From contig CAMEGQ010000017.1 of assembly GCA_945916235.1 (NCBI GenBank), positions 1 through 38,556 on the forward strand: a stretch of DNA of 38,556 bases, given 5' to 3'. The DNA is from an uncultured Porphyromonadaceae bacterium. Its GTDB lineage: Bacteria; Bacteroidota; Bacteroidia; Bacteroidales; Muribaculaceae. Positions 1 through 8,983 of this stretch are shown here, piece by piece. A model generated the notes under the pieces. That model was not told where the DNA came from. It did not search any database and saw only the letters and a list, made by a program, of their open reading frames with translations. The number at the start of each line of letters is the position of its first letter. Position 1 is the stretch's first letter. The position numbers and the translations under genes are program-made.

Positions 1-2858
1 TATTTACGGATATAGATTCCGTTCGTCGGATTCATGACTCGTACGCCCTGGAGGTTGAAGTATTCTACTTCGCCTTCCTCAGCGCCTGCCTCAACATCCT
101 CGATGCCGGTGGGCACACCTTCGTTGGTCTTCACCGTTGCACCGACAAACGGGGTAAATTCGGCTTCTACTTCCAATTTGCCTACGTTTTCGAACGGCTT
201 AGCATTGTAAACCATCGAATGGCCGTTGAGCTTCATCGCATAGGTCTGGCTGGGAAGCATGATCACCATTTCCTTGTCAGCTTTTGCCGGAGCTTTTGAT
301 GCATTGTTAAACTGTTCAAGATCGTTTTCAGTGGCGTTGTAGAGGATAGCTTCCTTGTCGTCGAAACCGACAACTTTCAGTGTCACCTCATCGCCTTCAT
401 TCAGACCGGTCAGTTCGCCGCTGTAGTTGTGTACACCTTCGGTAGCGGCGAGTTCATTGTTCAGCAACGTTACGGTATAGTTGGCTTTGGCCTGAGCAGG
501 CTCGGTAGCGCGGGTATAGAAGTAAACCGGGCGGTTATGCATAGTTGCTGTTCCAGCATTGTAGCAGCGGAACATTCTGAACTGAGTGTTGTAGCGTAAG
601 TATCTAAATGAGCCGACTGTACTGCTGAAGTTGATGTAAGCTGCACCGGTGAGCGGGACAATCTGCTGCTTCTGGCTATTATTTGCTATTGCTTTATCCG
701 TACATGCGCTTACGGTAGCATACTCAGGTTCTGCAGTAAGGATTACATTGGCTTTAGTATCTTTGGTTTGAGGGGTTTTAGGCGATACATAGGCCGGAGC
801 GATTGCGTCTCCACTCTTAGTCTGCATGTTAGTGGCGTAAATGGCAAATCCGTCAGTGCCTTTCTTGAGCTTGAAGATAGCGGCGTTGGCTGCATCGGCC
901 TGGCTGATAGTCTTTCGGTCATCAGGCAGGGTGACTGTCTCTGTTGTGAACTTTTGGTCAGCGCTTGTGAATGTTTTCGACAATAGATAGTCACCTTTGG
1001 GAACTGTGTATTGCGTCGAATCGTCTGAATCCACAATTCCCTGGCTGTGGCCGAGGATGATGTATTCGGCGCCTTCTTTGAGGTCTTCGATATTTTCAAC
1101 CAGAGTCCAGTCGCCTGCTGCTACGCTTGTGGTGGCGTTGAGCTCGTTGATGAGGTTAAATTCGGTTTTGTTGGTTTCGCCTGCGGCGTTCTTACCGGTC
1201 ACTTCGAAACGGGCGGCCATCGAGTTGCAGTTTACGGTAGTTGAAGCGGCGTCGATAATCGCTGTTGTCGACTCGCCGTCGATCTGATAGGTGACCACAG
1301 TAATCTGATCAGCACCTTCCGATGTGAACGTTACGCTCGTACGGTCAGCTCCCAGCGAGTAAGCCGGAGTCGCCGGCACATCAAGTTTCTTAACAGTGTA
1401 GGTTGCTACTGCATTCTCCGAAGTATTCATCTCGTCATCGTAGCAATAGGCTGTGATGGTGTAGTTGCCTACTTCTGTAAAGGTGTAAGTATTGCCGTCA
1501 GCATCTTTGCGAACTACATTGCCATCCTTTTCAACCTTAAATGAAACGGTATTTCCTTCGGCACTGTTGATAGTGATTGTGGCATCGTCAGTGGGGAGGG
1601 TGAAAACTGTTCCGGTTGCGGGAGTGAAAGTGGGAACCGGAATCTCAACTGAAGTATCAATAGCCAGCTCGAAATCGAATGCTTTTACAGCCTTCTTATT
1701 TTCTTCGATAGAGAAGGTGAACGAGGTGGCGCCGTTAAGGTCTTTGGCGGTTCCAGACGCCGTAACGGTTTCATCGCCATTATACTTTAGCCCGGCATTA
1801 GAAGTAGCTGTTGCGCTAACGAATTTATATCCTTCAGGCGCGTTTACTGTGACAACATTGTTGCTGGTGGTATACAAGCGGAGACCTGCATCTCCGGTGT
1901 TGTAGGCAGGATAGGTGTTCCCTGAAATTGTTGCTGATGTTTCAAATGTGTAAGCCTTGTCTTCAGATACCCATTTTACAACTTTTCCATTACCGTATTT
2001 ATTAGTTGTCCAATCCTGGTTTGCCATTACGACCTGAGCGGTCAGCTTGTTGGGATCTTTAACCAAAACTGAATACGCAGCTGCGTATGTGGAATTGTTC
2101 ATGCCTTCGGCAGACGCATATACTTCGCTGAAAGTCCATGTGCCGATTTCATCGGGGGTAAAGGTAAGCGGAGAAACCTTGTCAATAAGGCGAGTTTCTT
2201 TCCCGCTGGGGCTTGTAGCTACACAGCTGATTTTGGCACCTTCTGTAGTGGAGGAGATGCTGATGGTTTCGCCCAGATTTATAGATTTGCCGTTCTCAGG
2301 GGAGAATGTGGGAGTAGCGGCATTGGGTGTAATAGGACCTGTTTCGTAGATGACCTCAATCTTCGTGAATTTAACGGTGCCAGATCCCGTTTTTGTTAAA
2401 TTAAGATGAAAGAATTTTCTAGTTACATTTATGCCAGTGAGATCAAATGTCGTGACCTTAGTGCTCGAATTAGTAGAGCCTTTAACCGAATTTTTTGATG
2501 ATTCACTTACGTCGCCAGTGATGGATGTTTCCCCGGTCTGAACATACATTGTCCCAACAGTGCTTTCAGTGCTTTGTTCTGTGTAAAGCTTGATGGTTTT
2601 GATGTTGTCAATGGCTGTAGTGTTATACAAAGTAAAACCTGATCCTTTTGTAGCATTGACTTTAATTTGACCGGATTTGGGGTTCACTTGCTTGATTTTA
2701 AAAGTGGTACCATCCACGGTGAAATCAAAAGCAGGCGTAACATACTTGTTGGTAGTGTTGTTAAGACTCTTTGGAGTAATTGTGATAGTCGTTTCGGCGG
2801 CTATTGTAGACGCAGAAAGTCCTATCAACATTGATAGAAAGAGTAATAGTTTTTTCAT
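1..2858 (-). CDS. Large secreted surface protein with a sorting-like C-terminal tail (partial at the left edge)
   Basis: The gene reads leftward from the ATG at 2858. It gives 952 residues in the window, and the next codon begins TA at the edge, so it is either a stop or a tyrosine that continues the protein. The first ~20 residues are a signal peptide (MKKLLLFLSMLIGLSASTIA). Then come a Ser/Thr-rich beta domain (~22-165), two Ig-like or chitobiase-C-like repeats that open with TPTFSPENG (~170) and VPTFTPATG (~400), and further beta domains. The end, YFNLQGVRV...GIYIRK, resembles the last strands of type IX secretion sorting tails. The usual final strand (xGxxVxK) is not seen, which favours continuation past the edge. 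I infer a secreted or surface-anchored protein; no catalytic motif was recognised. Its base composition is more AT-rich than the genes from 3425 on. The start rests on the signal peptide and an upstream TAACTTTG box. Confidence 0.75.
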   Translation of the reverse strand, partial: MKKLLLFLSMLIGLSASTIAAETTITITPKSLNNTTNKYVTPAFDFTVDGTTFKIKQVNPKSGQIKVNATKGSGFTLYNTTAIDNIKTIKLYTEQSTESTVGTMYVQTGETSITGDVSESSKNSVKGSTNSSTKVTTFDLTGINVTRKFFHLNLTKTGSGTVKFTKIEVIYETGPITPNAATPTFSPENGKSINLGETISISSTTEGAKISCVATSPSGKETRLIDKVSPLTFTPDEIGTWTFSEVYASAEGMNNSTYAAAYSVLVKDPNKLTAQVVMANQDWTTNKYGNGKVVKWVSEDKAYTFETSATISGNTYPAYNTGDAGLRLYTTSNNVVTVNAPEGYKFVSATATSNAGLKYNGDETVTASGTAKDLNGATSFTFSIEENKKAVKAFDFELAIDTSVEIPVPTFTPATGTVFTLPTDDATITINSAEGNTVSFKVEKDGNVVRKDADGNTYTFTEVGNYTITAYCYDDEMNTSENAVATYTVKKLDVPATPAYSLGADRTSVTFTSEGADQITVVTYQIDGESTTAIIDAASTTVNCNSMAARFEVTGKNAAGETNKTEFNLINELNATTSVAAGDWTLVENIEDLKEGAEYIILGHSQGIVDSDDSTQYTVPKGDYLLSKTFTSADQKFTTETVTLPDDRKTISQADAANAAIFKLKKGTDGFAIYATNMQTKSGDAIAPAYVSPKTPQTKDTKANVILTAEPEYATVSACTDKAIANNSQKQQIVPLTGAAYINFSSTVGSFRYLRYNTQFRMFRCYNAGTATMHNRPVYFYTRATEPAQAKANYTVTLLNNELAATEGVHNYSGELTGLNEGDEVTLKVVGFDDKEAILYNATENDLEQFNNASKAPAKADKEMVIMLPSQTYAMKLNGHSMVYNAKPFENVGKLEVEAEFTPFVGATVKTNEGVPTGIEDVEAGAEEGEVEYFNLQGVRVMNPTNGIYIRK

Positions 2859-3016
2859 AAATGTGATATTGAAGTGAGTTATATAGTTCATTTTCAGGAA
2901 GAGAGGGACGCCATACGGGCAGCGCGTAGATTGGTTTCAGGCGGGATAGTTCTGTTGCTGAAAGATATGATTGATGTGTCTGATAGTCTTCCTTTCCCGA
3001 AGGCTAAAATTCAATG

Positions 3017-3024
3017 CAAAGTTA
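3017..3024 (-). promoter_or_regulatory. Probable -7 box of the large surface protein gene
   Basis: The minus strand reads TAACTTTG here, matching the Bacteroidetes -7 consensus TAnnTTTG. It lies about 160 bases upstream of the ATG at 2858. No convincing -33 TTG was found at the expected distance, so the call rests on the -7 box alone. Confidence 0.4.
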
Positions 3025-3107
3025 CGCTAAAAGGGGCAAAAATTGCCCCCCCCATCGTTAAAAAATGTCAAATAACATTAATCTCCGCCCACATCATCGC
3101 ATTGACT

Positions 3108-3217
3108 TGTAGGGGCGCGCCTTGGTGCGACCTATTAGGCGTTGGTAGTCAATGATATAGGTAAAAATTGCTATAGAGAACTCGTTTGGCCAGGTTGCAC
3201 CAAGGTGCGCCCCTACA
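3108..3217. repeat. Palindromic MITE/REP-like element, copy 1
   Basis: A 26-base arm at 3108-3133 (starting TGTAGGGGCGCGCCTTGGTG) is the reverse complement of 3192-3217 with two mismatches, around a 58-base centre. Each arm holds its own short palindrome of the GCRCCTTGGTGC type, so the RNA or cruciform could fold in more than one way. A related element lies at 9946-10066. No target-site duplication and no coding capacity were seen. It sits between two divergently transcribed genes. It could be a non-autonomous mobile element, a REP-type sequence or a structured terminator; the sequence does not decide. Confidence 0.75.
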
Positions 3218-3334
3218 GGTTGAGTGTCAGCTCTTTATGTCGAATTTGACAAAAATGAACTGACTCTCCGAGCGGCATTTACATCCATTCATTGCGCAAC
3301 TTCATGGCTTGCCGAAAAAATCAGGCTTGCAATG

Positions 3335-3365
3335 TTGGCGCTCTGACGAAAAAGCGCTAAATTTG
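3335..3365 (+). promoter_or_regulatory. Promoter of the 3425-9865 cluster
   Basis: TTG at 3335-3337 and TAAATTTG at 3358-3365 are separated by 20 bases, a good match to the Bacteroidetes sigma-ABfr promoter. Transcription would start near 3372, right at the foot of the hairpin at 3370-3402. Confidence 0.65.
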
Positions 3366-3369
3366 TGAT

Positions 3370-3402
3370 AACCTTTGGCGACAGGTGATGCCGCCGAAGG
3401 TT
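3370..3402 (+). other. Leader hairpin at the predicted 5' end of the glycosyltransferase mRNA
   Basis: AACCTTTGGCG (3370-3380) pairs with CGCCGAAGGTT (3392-3402), 11 pairs including one G-U, with an 11-base loop. It lies 22 bases before the ATG at 3425 and is not followed by a T-run, so it is unlikely to be a terminator. A role in mRNA stability or translation is inference. Confidence 0.45.
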
Positions 3403-3424
3403 TCATTGATTTATACGACAAGAA

Positions 3425-4615
3425 ATGGACACGGTGTATTTTTCTATATCCGGATGGCTGGTGGCTGTATGGTGGAGTCTGGGCGCTATGGCTCTCGCCA
3501 TGGTGTGGCTGCTGACTTTCTATCGCGGCCGTCTGGCAAAAATCATTAAAACCGGCAAAAATCAGGCCGTGGAGGCCTCCGACCCCTCCGAAGGCGCTCC
3601 GAAGGAGGCCGTGGATGTGTCGGTGATAGTATATGCCGAGGACAACGCCCAGGGGCTGATGCGCATGCTGCCGTCGGTGCTCGCTCAGGAGTATGCCGGA
3701 CGCATGGAGGTGATTGTCATCAACGACGGCTCATGCTCCGACGTGGCCGACGTGGTGAAGATGCTCCAGGGCGCTCACAAAAACCTCTACCTGACGTTTG
3801 TGCCCGACGAGGCCCACAATCTCAGCCGCAAAAAGCTCGCTATCTCGCTCGGCGTCAAGGCCGCCAAATATCCCTACGTCGTCATCACTTCGGCCAACTG
3901 CGAAATCCCCTCCGCCCGATGGCTGACGCTCATGGCCGCCCCGTTCGCCGCGGGGAAGCAGGTGTCGCTCGGCGTCTCGCGCCTGGCCAACCTACGCGGC
4001 GCCATGAACCGTTTCGACGAAGCCGAAGCCACGGCCGTCTGGCTATCGTCGGCTCTGGCCGGCCACCCCTACCGCGGTGACGGCCACAACATCGGCTACG
4101 CTACCGAGCTGTTTTTCCGTGTGAAAGGTTTCTCGAAATCGCTCACGCTCCATAACGGCGACGACGACATCTTCATCAGCCGTATCGCCACGCCGGAGAA
4201 CACCGGCGTAGTGGTGAATCCCGACGCCATCGTCACCATCGACTCCGCCATGTCGGAGCGCCTGCTCCGCGAGTCGAGGATAAACCATTGTTTTACAGGC
4301 CGCTTCATCACGCGCACGCCCTCGGCGCTCTTCGGCGCCTCCACCCTGATGCTCTGGGCGCTCATCGCCGCCTCCGTCGCCGGGGTGGTGTGGTCGCTCC
4401 CCAACGCTCTCCCGGCCTGCATCATCCTTGCCGCCTGGATCGGCCTGCGGCTCCCGCTGGCCATGGCCTGGAAGGGGGTATGCCGTACCCTCGGCATCCG
4501 CGTCAGCGCCTGGGCGCTCCCCTGGCTGATGACGTGGCGGTGGGTGCGCTCCATGCGCTACCGCATGGTCTGCGGCCGCCCCTCGCGCAAAAATTATACC
4601 TGGCTCCAACACTAA
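3425..4615 (+). CDS. Membrane-bound family 2 glycosyltransferase
   Basis: The 396-residue protein has an N-terminal membrane helix (~9-32), a cytoplasmic GT-A domain (~63-290) and two or three C-terminal helices (~300-385). The GT2 signature is visible: a DVSVIVYAE strand at ~64, INDGS at 99-103 and NGDDDIF at 244-250, the position where processive GT2 enzymes carry the ED acid. The place where most relatives have TDAD reads TSAN (155-158), so the usual metal-binding aspartates are missing. I infer that it adds sugars to a lipid-linked or exported glycan at the inner membrane, possibly with altered metal use. It is the first gene of a cluster that runs to 9865 with short gaps. The start is 23 bases after a leader hairpin and follows a good promoter. 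Donor and acceptor are unknown. Confidence 0.8.
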   Translation: MDTVYFSISGWLVAVWWSLGAMALAMVWLLTFYRGRLAKIIKTGKNQAVEASDPSEGAPKEAVDVSVIVYAEDNAQGLMRMLPSVLAQEYAGRMEVIVINDGSCSDVADVVKMLQGAHKNLYLTFVPDEAHNLSRKKLAISLGVKAAKYPYVVITSANCEIPSARWLTLMAAPFAAGKQVSLGVSRLANLRGAMNRFDEAEATAVWLSSALAGHPYRGDGHNIGYATELFFRVKGFSKSLTLHNGDDDIFISRIATPENTGVVVNPDAIVTIDSAMSERLLRESRINHCFTGRFITRTPSALFGASTLMLWALIAASVAGVVWSLPNALPACIILAAWIGLRLPLAMAWKGVCRTLGIRVSAWALPWLMTWRWVRSMRYRMVCGRPSRKNYTWLQH

Positions 4616-4656
4616 CCCCTGCCCGTAAAGGCTGCTCTGCCCCGCATATTCTGACC

Positions 4657-7455
4657 ATGGAACGATATTTTCACCGTCTAACAGCCATCTTGCTGATACT
4701 GGCCTTCTGTCTGGCCGCTCCCGACATGGATGCCCGGCGCCGAAAGCGCCACAAAAGGCGTAAGCCGGTGAAAACCACCCGCCTGGTGATGAAAACTCCC
4801 ACCAAGAGCGGTCCGCTGGAGGATATGGAGCCTTTCGTCACCTTCGAGCGCCCCAACGCCATCACCCGCGGGCTCGACAACCGCGTCATCGCCCTCTGGC
4901 AGAGCCACGGACGCTACTACGATCAGAAGACAGACGCCTGGCGCTGGCAGCGCCCGCGCCTGTTCGGCACGGTGGAAGACCTTTTCTCCCAGGGTTTTGT
5001 GATGCCCTATCTGATGCCGATGCTCGAAAACGCCGGGGCTTACGTGATGTCGCCGCGCGAACGCGACACCAACCTCACCGAGATCATCGCCGACACCGAC
5101 GGAAGCCCCGAGGGGGATTTCTATATGCGCAACGGCCGTCACCACTGGCAGGAGTCGGAGCCGATGATGGGCTTCGCCATGCCCAAGGGCCATCTGACCG
5201 ACGGGGTGAACCCCTTCGCCCTGGGTACATCTGAAACATGCCGCACCGTGGGCCTGAAGGATGTCAAACATGAAAGCACCGCCAACTGGACCGCCACGCT
5301 CCCGCGCGCCGGACGGTATGCCGTCTATGTCAGCTACCGCACTATGCACAACAGCGCCCCCGACGCCCGCTATACCATCAACCATCTGGGCGGCACCACC
5401 CACGTCACCGTCAACCAGCGCATGGGCGCAGGCACCTGGATATATCTGGGGCATTACGACCTCCCCAAGGGGAAGCCGAGCCTCCCCATAGTGACGCTCT
5501 CCAACCGCTCGGCGACCAAAGACGCCGTGGTTAACGCCGACGCCGTGAAGATCGGCGGCGGCATGGGCAATGTGGCCCGCGCCTCGAAGGCTTCGGGCTA
5601 TCACCCTACCGTCTCCGGCGCACCGCGCTACACCGAGGGCGCCCGCTACTGGCTCCAGTGGGCCGGTATGCCCGAAAAGGTCTACACCGAGAGCCGCGGC
5701 ACCAACGACTACACCGACGACTATAAGGCCCGCGCCCTGTGGGTCAACCATCTGGCGGGTGGCTCGCCCATGCTCCCCGACAGCGCCGGCCTCGGTATCC
5801 CCGTCGATCTGGCCGTGGCCTTCCATACCGATGCCGGCACCAAGCCCGACAGCGTCACCGTGGGTACGCTCGGCATCTTTTCCACTGACGACGGCAATCT
5901 GCTCGGCGACGGCCGCTCGCGTTACGACGCCCGCGACCTTGCCAACGCCATCATCGACCAGGTGACATCCGACATCCGCCGCCTCCACGAGCCCGAATGG
6001 ACCTACCGCGGGGTGAAGGACGGCAAATATTACGAAATCCGCGAGACGAAGGTACCCGCCATGATCATCGAGGCGCTCTCGCATCAGAATTTCACCGATA
6101 TGAAGTACGGGCTCGACCCGCGCTTCCGTTTCGACGTGGCCCGCGCCGTATATAAAGGTGTGCTGAAATTTCTGGCGCGCCGCTACGGCAAGGATTACAC
6201 CGTGCAGCCGCTGGCGCCCTCGGCCTTCGCCATCCATGCTCGCGCCAAGGGGCGCTATGTGCTTACGTGGAGCCCCACACCCGACCCGCTGGAGCCAACG
6301 GCAGAGCCGGAGTTCTACCAGATTCAGCAGCGCAAGGGCAACGGCGCCTTCCGCACCGTGGCCACCACGCGCGACCCCTTCTGGGAGACCGACATAGCTC
6401 AGGGCGACATACACTCGTTCCGCGTCGTGGCCGGCAACGACGGCGGCACAAGTTTTCCGTCGGAAATCCTGGCCGTGTACAACAACGGCGCCGAGGCGCC
6501 CGATGTCAACATCGTCAACGGCTTCACCCGGGTGTCGGCTCCCGACACCTTCGAGGGCACCGACTTCTCGGGCTTCAACTTCGCCTCAGATGCCGGAGTG
6601 GCCGATCGCGAGGATATCATCACCACGGGCCATCAGTTCAACCATCGCGCGGCTTCGGCCTACGACTCCGACGCCCAGCCGGGCTTCGGCGCCTCGCGCG
6701 GCAACCTCGAGAATATGGTCAAGGCCGGTAACACCTTCGATTTCGTCAGTCTACACGGCCGGGCCGTCAAGGCCGCCGGCCGGGGCTTCGTGTCGGAGAG
6801 CGTGGAGGCCTATGTCAATGAGATAGCCGTCACAGCGCCCGGCACACCCGGGAATCCGGCGGCTACCGACCTCATCCTCGGCAAGCAGAAGGAGATAGCC
6901 CCCGGCAACGGCCGCATGGGCACTCGCTATAAGGCCTTCCCCCGGGGACTCCAGCGCCGCCTGACCGACTATGTGGGTCAGGGCGGCAGCCTGCTCATCA
7001 GCGGGGCGTATGTGGCGGAAGACCTGTTCGGCAACGTCTTCTCCGACGACTCCACGCGCATGAGCGATGCGGAATTCGCCACCTCCGTGCTCGGCTACGA
7101 ATGGCAGCCCGGCTGCGGCCCGACCGACGGCAAGGTGATGCTCGTGCAGTCGCCCTTCCGTCCCTTCGGCTGGAATGAGCGGCTGGAATTTACGGTCGAG
7201 GCCGGCCCTGACTGCTATGCCGTGGAGATGCCCGACGCCCTGCGCCCCTCCGACGCCAAGGGATCGCCCATCATGCGGTATGTGGAGAATGGGCTCGCCG
7301 CCGGAGTGGCCACCACGCGCCTGGCTCCCGGCACGGTTGCCACGTCGAGCCGGGTGGTGGTGCTCGGTTTTCCGTTCGAGACCATCCGCGGCGAGAAGGC
7401 ACGAAACGAGGTGATGGAGGATGTGATGAAATTCCTCCTGCCGCTAAAATATTGA
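4657..7455 (+). CDS. Secreted N-acetylmuramoyl-L-alanine amidase-like protein with golvesin-type insert and FN3 domain
   Basis: The start at 4657 gives MERYFHRLTAILLILAFCLA, a signal peptide, and 932 residues. A frame open back to 4288 is only overlap with the upstream glycosyltransferase. The Amidase_3-type fold appears split: WQSHG (H84), TVED (E107), AFHTDAG (H390) and MIIEALSHQN (E472) fit the zinc ligands and catalytic glutamate of wall amidases. Between ~165 and ~300 lies a beta domain like the golvesin/xanthan-lyase carbohydrate-binding module (AGRYAVYVSYRT). An FN3-like domain follows (~520-610), then a C-terminal alpha/beta domain (~625-930) with GGSLLISGAYVAEDLFG. The family is often called xanthan lyase in automated annotation; an amidase acting on peptidoglycan is better supported by the residues. 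It lies 41 bases after the GT2 gene and 12 before the next, so they are probably cotranscribed. Confidence 0.75.
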   Translation: MERYFHRLTAILLILAFCLAAPDMDARRRKRHKRRKPVKTTRLVMKTPTKSGPLEDMEPFVTFERPNAITRGLDNRVIALWQSHGRYYDQKTDAWRWQRPRLFGTVEDLFSQGFVMPYLMPMLENAGAYVMSPRERDTNLTEIIADTDGSPEGDFYMRNGRHHWQESEPMMGFAMPKGHLTDGVNPFALGTSETCRTVGLKDVKHESTANWTATLPRAGRYAVYVSYRTMHNSAPDARYTINHLGGTTHVTVNQRMGAGTWIYLGHYDLPKGKPSLPIVTLSNRSATKDAVVNADAVKIGGGMGNVARASKASGYHPTVSGAPRYTEGARYWLQWAGMPEKVYTESRGTNDYTDDYKARALWVNHLAGGSPMLPDSAGLGIPVDLAVAFHTDAGTKPDSVTVGTLGIFSTDDGNLLGDGRSRYDARDLANAIIDQVTSDIRRLHEPEWTYRGVKDGKYYEIRETKVPAMIIEALSHQNFTDMKYGLDPRFRFDVARAVYKGVLKFLARRYGKDYTVQPLAPSAFAIHARAKGRYVLTWSPTPDPLEPTAEPEFYQIQQRKGNGAFRTVATTRDPFWETDIAQGDIHSFRVVAGNDGGTSFPSEILAVYNNGAEAPDVNIVNGFTRVSAPDTFEGTDFSGFNFASDAGVADREDIITTGHQFNHRAASAYDSDAQPGFGASRGNLENMVKAGNTFDFVSLHGRAVKAAGRGFVSESVEAYVNEIAVTAPGTPGNPAATDLILGKQKEIAPGNGRMGTRYKAFPRGLQRRLTDYVGQGGSLLISGAYVAEDLFGNVFSDDSTRMSDAEFATSVLGYEWQPGCGPTDGKVMLVQSPFRPFGWNERLEFTVEAGPDCYAVEMPDALRPSDAKGSPIMRYVENGLAAGVATTRLAPGTVATSSRVVVLGFPFETIRGEKARNEVMEDVMKFLLPLKY

Positions 7456-7467
7456 ATTCATTCAGCT

Positions 7468-8907
7468 ATGGAAAGATATAAATACGGATTTGAAGGGGTA
7501 GGGGAGCCGATGATTCCCATGGTGAAGATCCCTAAGATATGTTCGGCAGCGCAGTTTCGCGCCGCAGTGAACTCTATCGGGGAAAACTGCGGCTATGTGG
7601 CCCTGCTGCTTACCGACGCCGTGGATGTGGCAGTGGAACCCGATGCCAACTGGACGGCGCGGATGCTCACCGCCGCCGAGGGGTTCAACGCTGCGATGGT
7701 CTACTCCGACTATCGCCAAAGGCTCTGTGATGGCGGAGCTGCGGAGGCTTCCGGGGCTACTGCTTCTTCCGCGCCGAAGTTTGAGAGCCATCCCACCATA
7801 GATTATCAGGACGGCTCGGTGCGCGACGATTTCGATTTCGGCCGGCTCGTGCTCGTAAACTCTACGGCCCTGAGCCATGCCGCCCAGAGTCTCAAGACCT
7901 CGCTGGAATACGGCGCATGGTACGCGGCGCGCCTTCACATGGCCTCCGACGCCGACTTCGGCGGCATCCGCCATCTGCCCGAAACTCTCTACACCGTCGC
8001 CGAGCGCGCCGCCGAATCTGACGGCCAGGAGCGACAGTTCGACTATGTCAATCCGCGCAACCGCGAGGTGCAGGTGGAGATGGAGAAGATTTTCACCTCG
8101 TGGCTGGCCTGGAGCGGCGCTCTGGTCGACTACCATCAGAAGGTCGACGTCAGTCAGGGCACTTTCCCCGTGGAGGCCTCGGTGGTGATTCCCGTGCGCA
8201 ACCGCGAGAGGACTATTGCCGACGCCGTGCGGTCGGCGCTTTCGCAATCGGCTGATTTTGAATATAACGTAATCGTTGTCGACAACCATTCCACCGACGG
8301 CACCACGCGGATACTCCGCGATCTCGTCGCCGAATACGGGACCCGGCTGGTACACATCATCCCTGAGGAAACTACCCTCGGCATCGGGGGCTGCTGGAAC
8401 CTTGCTGTGGCCGACGGCCGCTGCGGCCGCTATGCCGTGCAGCTCGACAGCGACGATGTATATAAGCATTCCGGTGTGCTTCAGGTGGTGGTCGACACCT
8501 TCCGCTGCGAACGCTGCGCGATGGTGATAGGTAGCTACGAACTTGTTGATTTCCAGGGGAATCCCATACCGCCGGGACTGATTGACCACCGCGAGTGGAC
8601 CGACCGCAACGGCGCCAACAATGCCCTGAGAATCAATGGTCTGGGCGCTCCGCGCGCATTCTATACCCCGATTTTCCGCCGCCTCTGGATGCCCAACGTA
8701 AGCTATGGCGAGGATTATGCCATGGGTCTGCGCATCTCGCGCCAGTGGGCCATCGGACGCATCTATGATTCGCTATATCTCTGCCGCCGCTGGGAGGGGA
8801 ACAGCGACTCGAATCTTTCGATCGAACGCCTGAACGCCAACAACTTATACAAAGACTGGCTGCGCACAGTCGAGCTCCATGCCCGCCTGCGCATGAACGC
8901 CGAATAG
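7468..8907 (+). CDS. Two-domain family 2 glycosyltransferase
   Basis: This 479-residue soluble protein has a C-terminal GT2 domain from about residue 235: [24 protein letters not shown] (~268-278) and LDSDDV (~325-330), the metal-binding Dx[10 protein letters not shown] (~410) is the probable catalytic-acid region. The N-terminal ~200 residues look like a second, degenerate GT-A-like domain ([23 protein letters not shown]). No membrane helix or signal is seen, so it works in the cytoplasm. It starts 12 bases after the amidase-like gene. I infer that it uses a nucleotide sugar to extend a glycan with the other cluster members; the sugar is unknown. Confidence 0.8.
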   Translation: MERYKYGFEGVGEPMIPMVKIPKICSAAQFRAAVNSIGENCGYVALLLTDAVDVAVEPDANWTARMLTAAEGFNAAMVYSDYRQRLCDGGAAEASGATASSAPKFESHPTIDYQDGSVRDDFDFGRLVLVNSTALSHAAQSLKTSLEYGAWYAARLHMASDADFGGIRHLPETLYTVAERAAESDGQERQFDYVNPRNREVQVEMEKIFTSWLAWSGALVDYHQKVDVSQGTFPVEASVVIPVRNRERTIADAVRSALSQSADFEYNVIVVDNHSTDGTTRILRDLVAEYGTRLVHIIPEETTLGIGGCWNLAVADGRCGRYAVQLDSDDVYKHSGVLQVVVDTFRCERCAMVIGSYELVDFQGNPIPPGLIDHREWTDRNGANNALRINGLGAPRAFYTPIFRRLWMPNVSYGEDYAMGLRISRQWAIGRIYDSLYLCRRWEGNSDSNLSIERLNANNLYKDWLRTVELHARLRMNAE

Positions 8908-8920
8908 ATCCCAAGCCCGC

Positions 8921-8980
8921 CGATTTAGCGATTATATTATCGGTTTGGCGATTATATTACCGATTTGGCGATTATATTAC
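8921..8980. repeat. Three 20-bp tandem repeats directly before the DUF4922 gene
   Basis: Units 8921-8940, 8941-8960 and 8961-8980 are near-identical copies of CGATTTGGCGATTATATTAC. They fill the space between the stop of the upstream glycosyltransferase (8907) and the ATG at 8984. Copy number here would change the length of the junction, and therefore perhaps translation of the DUF4922 gene. Confidence 0.9.
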
Positions 8981-8983
8981 TGT

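Larger units (their letters stand above)
2859..3424. other. 566-base intergenic region between divergent genes
   Basis: This gap holds the leader and -7 box of the leftward surface protein, the palindromic element at 3108-3217, and the promoter and hairpin leader of the rightward glycosyltransferase. A run of nine C at about 3046-3054 is also present. An open frame at 2874-3155 (plus) runs through the palindromic element, has no recognisable protein features and is not accepted as a gene. Confidence 0.7.

Noticed and set aside
2874-3155. 93-residue plus-strand frame
   Set aside because: It starts with GTG inside the leader of the surface protein, runs into the palindromic element and shows no protein-like features.
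4288-4656. Open frame extending the amidase-like protein upstream to 1055 residues
   Set aside because: It overlaps the end of the glycosyltransferase gene in another frame, is low-complexity, and would bury the signal peptide that starts at 4657.
4678-6414. 578-residue open frame on the minus strand
   Set aside because: It is the complement shadow of a GC-rich gene; the translation has no domain pattern, while the plus strand has clear amidase and golvesin-like motifs.
8921-8980. Possible CRISPR array
   Set aside because: The 20-base units are directly adjacent with no spacers, and no cas gene is present.
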